Below, in pieces: positions 5,009 to 7,573 of a stretch of DNA of 7,573 nucleotides; the first letter of the stretch is position 1, and the number at the start of each line of letters is the position of its first letter. Made by a program: the position numbers and the translations under genes. Source of the stretch: Desulfovibrio sp. (GTDB lineage: Bacteria; Desulfobacterota; Desulfovibrionia; Desulfovibrionales; Desulfovibrionaceae); NCBI GenBank assembly GCA_031275955.1, contig JAISNZ010000243.1, forward strand, positions 1 to 7,573, given 5' to 3'. Below the pieces are notes generated by a model that saw nothing but the letters and a program-made list of their open reading frames with translations, had not been told where the DNA came from and made no database searches.

Positions 5009-6829
5009 TTACCTCCCAGGCTGCTCCGCGCTGCCAAGATAGGCGCGGAATCCCCCCAGATCGGTGATTTCTTTGGCCGATGCCAGAGGGTATGTCTCGC
5101 TGAGAAAACCCTTCACCTCCTTGTCATCCTCCAGAATCACTGTTCCCAGGCTCAGGGGCGGCCTGATGCCGGACAGGAAGGGTCCGACGTTGTCCATGGG
5201 GAGATTCCAGATCTCCGCCTCCAGAGCCCGGCCACAGCCATCATCTGTGCGCAGTATGGCCGGCCGCGCGGGTTCGCCCGGCAGAACGAACATCCTGTAG
5301 CGCGGTGCCGTGCGGCAAGTTCGGGAAAATGTGCCCCCAAGCGCGGTGATCTGATGGTTCAGGGCCAGACCGCGCATATGGGCGCCGACAACGGCGATTT
5401 CCATGCATTCGCGCCTCCTCTGCCTTCGGCAGGCGCCAAAGGGGAGATTTGCGGTTTTGTGATATGCTTCCGCCAGGGGCAAAAGCCGCTTTTCGCCAAA
5501 CGCGCCTGCCAGCATGGTAACGCCAAAGGGAAGGTTGTCCCGGGTGAAGCCGGAAGGCACGGCGATAGCGGAAAGATCCAATAAATTGACATAATTGGTG
5601 TAATAACCCAGGTTCGCATTGAGTCTGAAGGGATCCCGCCGAAGCTGCTCAATGGTGTAGATGGTTGGTGCTGTGGGCACAAAAAGCATGTCCAGTTCTC
5701 TCCACAGGGGCCTTGTCAGGGCGCGGAGTTCCCGGAGGCGATACTGACAGCGGTAGGCGTCAGCCGCCGTGAATTTCTTTGCGCCCGTCACAATAGCGGT
5801 CACCACCGGGTCGACCTGCCCGGCGTGCGTCTCCAGAAATTCGCCGAAGGCGGCATAGCGTTCGGCAAGACAGGGACCGGCATAGAGCAGATTGCCGGTT
5901 TCCTGAAAAAAGGCAAAAGGCAGGCGGCGTTCCCGCCCTCCCAGGTCCCGCAGGCGCTGTACGCCCTCATCGAACAGGCGCTGGTATTCCTTGTCTCCGT
6001 AAAATTCCAGCTTGTCCGGGACGCCGAAGACAAAGGGTTTCCCCCGCCGGATGTCACCGTCAGAGCGAGGGAGGCGCGAACTTCGCGGACAGGGTCCGGC
6101 GGATTCCCTTGCCCCGCTGCCGGCGAGGATTTCATATACTTCAACGGCATCACTGCATTGCAGAGCAAAAATTCCCACACAGTCCAGATTGCGCGAGGCG
6201 GGCACCACGCCCTCGGTGGACAAAACCCCGCGGGTGGGTTTGAGACCGATAATGTTGTTGAAGCCCGCGGGCACGCGGTTGGAACCCGCCGTATCCGTCC
6301 CCAGGGAAAAAGAAACGAGCCCCGTGGCGACCGCGTAAGCCGAGCCCGCGCTGGAACCTCCGGAAATATACTGGGGATTATGGGAATTGGGGCAGGCTCC
6401 ATAGGGGGACCGGGTGCCCACCAGGCCGGAGGCGAATTGGTCCAGATTGGTTTTGCCCACAGCCAGCGCCCCCGCCTGAAGCAGAAGCTCCACCACCGGC
6501 GCTGATTTTGCAGGGGCATAGGCATAAGCGGGACACGCCGCTGTGGTTTCCAGTCCGCGGACATCAATGTTGTCTTTTACGGCGAAAAAAAATCCGTACA
6601 GGGGAAAACGGGTGGCCCGTTCCTCCGGAGCAAGCAATTTCGCCGCTCTTTCCAGTTTTTTTGCGGCGTCCAGGAGAGCCTTTTCACTGAACAGAGAAAT
6701 CCAGACTCCTCCGGGGCTTTCCGCACGGATGCGTTCCAGGATTTGCGAAACCGCTTCAGAGGGTGCGCCCCCGGCGGCGTACCATGCGCGCACGGCAGGG
6801 AATGTCGGCTCTACGGGAAAATCTGTCAT
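5009..6829 (-). CDS. atzF: allophanate hydrolase (amidase-signature domain plus AtzF C-terminal domain)
   Basis: Allophanate hydrolase cleaves urea-1-carboxylate toward ammonia and carbon dioxide, the second step of ATP-dependent urea breakdown and the last step of biuret/cyanurate degradation. The 606-residue product has the full two-domain layout. The amidase-signature domain (about 1-465) carries AVKDNID with Lys84, SGGSSAGSAYA with cis-Ser159, and GTDTAGSNRVPAGFN with nucleophile Ser183, followed by LKPTRG. The C-terminal domain (about 476-600) opens IAVVGAHMRGLALN and contains RTAPRYRMFVLPG, EIWNLP, LGTVILED, VKGFLSE and ITDLGGFRAYLG. Asn184 stands where Gly is usual (AGSGRVPA). The start is ATG 6829, preceded by GGGGAG six bases upstream. 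The frame extends to 7048, but that would overlap the transporter gene and add a non-homologous leader. The gene follows the ABC ATPase gene by 40 bases and is probably in the same operon. No urea carboxylase is in view. Confidence 0.93.
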   Translation of the reverse strand: MTDFPVEPTFPAVRAWYAAGGAPSEAVSQILERIRAESPGGVWISLFSEKALLDAAKKLERAAKLLAPEERATRFPLYGFFFAVKDNIDVRGLETTAACPAYAYAPAKSAPVVELLLQAGALAVGKTNLDQFASGLVGTRSPYGACPNSHNPQYISGGSSAGSAYAVATGLVSFSLGTDTAGSNRVPAGFNNIIGLKPTRGVLSTEGVVPASRNLDCVGIFALQCSDAVEVYEILAGSGARESAGPCPRSSRLPRSDGDIRRGKPFVFGVPDKLEFYGDKEYQRLFDEGVQRLRDLGGRERRLPFAFFQETGNLLYAGPCLAERYAAFGEFLETHAGQVDPVVTAIVTGAKKFTAADAYRCQYRLRELRALTRPLWRELDMLFVPTAPTIYTIEQLRRDPFRLNANLGYYTNYVNLLDLSAIAVPSGFTRDNLPFGVTMLAGAFGEKRLLPLAEAYHKTANLPFGACRRQRRRECMEIAVVGAHMRGLALNHQITALGGTFSRTCRTAPRYRMFVLPGEPARPAILRTDDGCGRALEAEIWNLPMDNVGPFLSGIRPPLSLGTVILEDDKEVKGFLSETYPLASAKEITDLGGFRAYLGSAEQPGR

Positions 6830-6869
6830 ACCTGTCTCCCCGGGAAAGAGTGATTCTGGCCAGGCAGCG

Positions 6870-7573
6870 TCACCTGCCATACACAGGAAAAGGGCATTGC
6901 GCTTTTCTCTGCAGTACAGGCATGGCTTCAAGCAACGCGCGTGTATATTCTCTGTCCGGATTGGTGAAAATTTTTTCCGTCGGCGCATATTCCACCATCT
7001 CGCCGCGGAGCATAATGATGATTCTTTCAGACAACAAACGCAGGACACTCAAATCGTGAGAGACAAAAATCATGGAGAGCCCCAGAGAACTCCGAAGGTC
7101 ATCAAGCAGGGCCAGGATTTGTCCCTGGACAGAAACGTCCAGAGCCGTCGTCGGTTCATCCAGCAATAAAATTGCCGGATTGGGGGCAAGAGATCTGGCA
7201 ATGCCTATCCGCGCCTTTTGTCCCCCAGAAAGCTGGTGGGGCAGGCGATCCAGAAGATCACGCGGAAGACGCACCATATCAGCCAGTTCAAAAACGCGAT
7301 CCCGGATCGTCGCCCTGTTGCGCATGCGACAGAGCGTATACAGGGGATCGGCGATGCTGCGGAAAGCGGTGAAGCAGGGATTCAGGCTGCTGGCGGGATC
7401 CTGAAAAACCATCTGAATGTCCGCGCGCAGAGGGTTGGAGGCGAAACTCTCCGGGCTGTACAGGCTGATCGTCTGCCCCCGCAGGCGCAAGACGCCTAAT
7501 TCTCCATCCTGCGGGCTGGGGGAAAGATCGATAAGACGGGCGATCATGCGGACAAGAGTTGATTTGCCTGACC
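6870..7573 (-). CDS. dipeptide/oligopeptide-type ABC transporter ATPase (5' end outside the window)
   Basis: The frame is open to the window edge, leaving 233 residues and the stop. Motifs in order are SGKST (Walker A, codons at 7571-7557), MVFQDPASSLNP (Q-loop of the Opp/Dpp type), HQLSGGQKARIGIARSL (signature), ILLLDEPTTALDVSVQ (Walker B and D-loop) and VSHDLSVL (H-loop). The C-terminus has NPDREYTRALLEAMPVL, matching the 'HPYT-x-x-LL-x-A-x-P' region of OppF/DppF/GsiA-type subunits. It would energise a membrane importer whose permeases and binding protein are probably encoded upstream, beyond the window. It ends 40 bases before the allophanate hydrolase start, so the cargo may be an amide- or urea-derived compound rather than a peptide. 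Because the N-terminus is cut, it could be a separate OppF-like subunit or the second half of a fused double ATPase. Confidence 0.92.
   Translation of the reverse strand, partial: SGKSTLVRMIARLIDLSPSPQDGELGVLRLRGQTISLYSPESFASNPLRADIQMVFQDPASSLNPCFTAFRSIADPLYTLCRMRNRATIRDRVFELADMVRLPRDLLDRLPHQLSGGQKARIGIARSLAPNPAILLLDEPTTALDVSVQGQILALLDDLRSSLGLSMIFVSHDLSVLRLLSERIIIMLRGEMVEYAPTEKIFTNPDREYTRALLEAMPVLQRKAQCPFPVYGR

Noticed and set aside
4693..5067. 124-codon plus-strand open frame after the pxpA remnant
   Set aside because: It has no domain, crosses the 29-bp repeat and palindrome, and ends inside the antisense of the allophanate hydrolase.
6830..7048. N-terminal extension of the allophanate hydrolase frame
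   Set aside because: It overlaps the transporter ATPase gene, has Cys/Arg-rich non-homologous sequence and lacks a ribosome-binding site. ATG 6829 has a good one.
1..7573. tRNA, rRNA or CRISPR arrays
   Set aside because: No cloverleaf-like segment, rRNA-like sequence or regularly spaced repeat-spacer pattern was seen on either strand.

Overview
The window is 7.6 kb of GC-rich bacterial DNA. Genes are densely packed and almost all lie on the minus strand. A cobamide-remodelling CbiR-type gene, a DHH phosphoesterase whose first motif lacks the usual His, and a tiny 'LNPLHIYCRL' protein together suggest a Desulfovibrio-like sulfate reducer (Desulfovibrionaceae). That assignment rests on gene content and recalled family resemblance, not on a marker gene.

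Layout, left to right. (1) 1-774, minus: DHH-family phosphoesterase, cut by the window start. (2) 775-959: intergenic, with a perfect 15-bp-arm palindrome and one copy of a 29-bp dispersed repeat. (3) 960-1748, minus: CbiR-like TIM-barrel phosphodiesterase. (4) 1848-2006, plus: a 52-residue small protein, the only apparently intact plus-strand gene. (5) 2014-3213 and 3244-4287, minus: a GT4 glycosyltransferase behind aspartate-semialdehyde dehydrogenase (asd), probably co-transcribed from a promoter near 4330-4358. (6) 4288-5008: a scar-like accessory segment. It holds two 17-bp units at 25-bp period that resemble an insertion-sequence end, a 5'-truncated remnant of pxpA (5-oxoprolinase subunit A) on the plus strand, the second copy of the 29-bp repeat directly at its stop, and an AT-rich stretch with a strong TATAAT box and a second palindrome. 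(7) 5009-6829 and 6870-7573, minus: a complete allophanate hydrolase (AtzF type) behind a dipeptide/oligopeptide ABC transporter ATPase that runs off the window end.

How they fit. The ABC ATPase and allophanate hydrolase look like the tail of one operon that imports and breaks down a urea- or amide-containing compound. PxpA-family genes often travel with allophanate-hydrolase and biotin-carboxyltransferase-like genes, so the pxpA remnant may be a decayed piece of the same functional module, rearranged by a mobile element. The left half is housekeeping: lysine/threonine/methionine precursor synthesis (asd), glycan synthesis, cobamide salvage and nucleotide/oligonucleotide turnover.

No clear undescribed defence system, CRISPR array or RNA gene was seen. 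The most unusual material is the noncoding repeat family and the scar region at 4288-5008.
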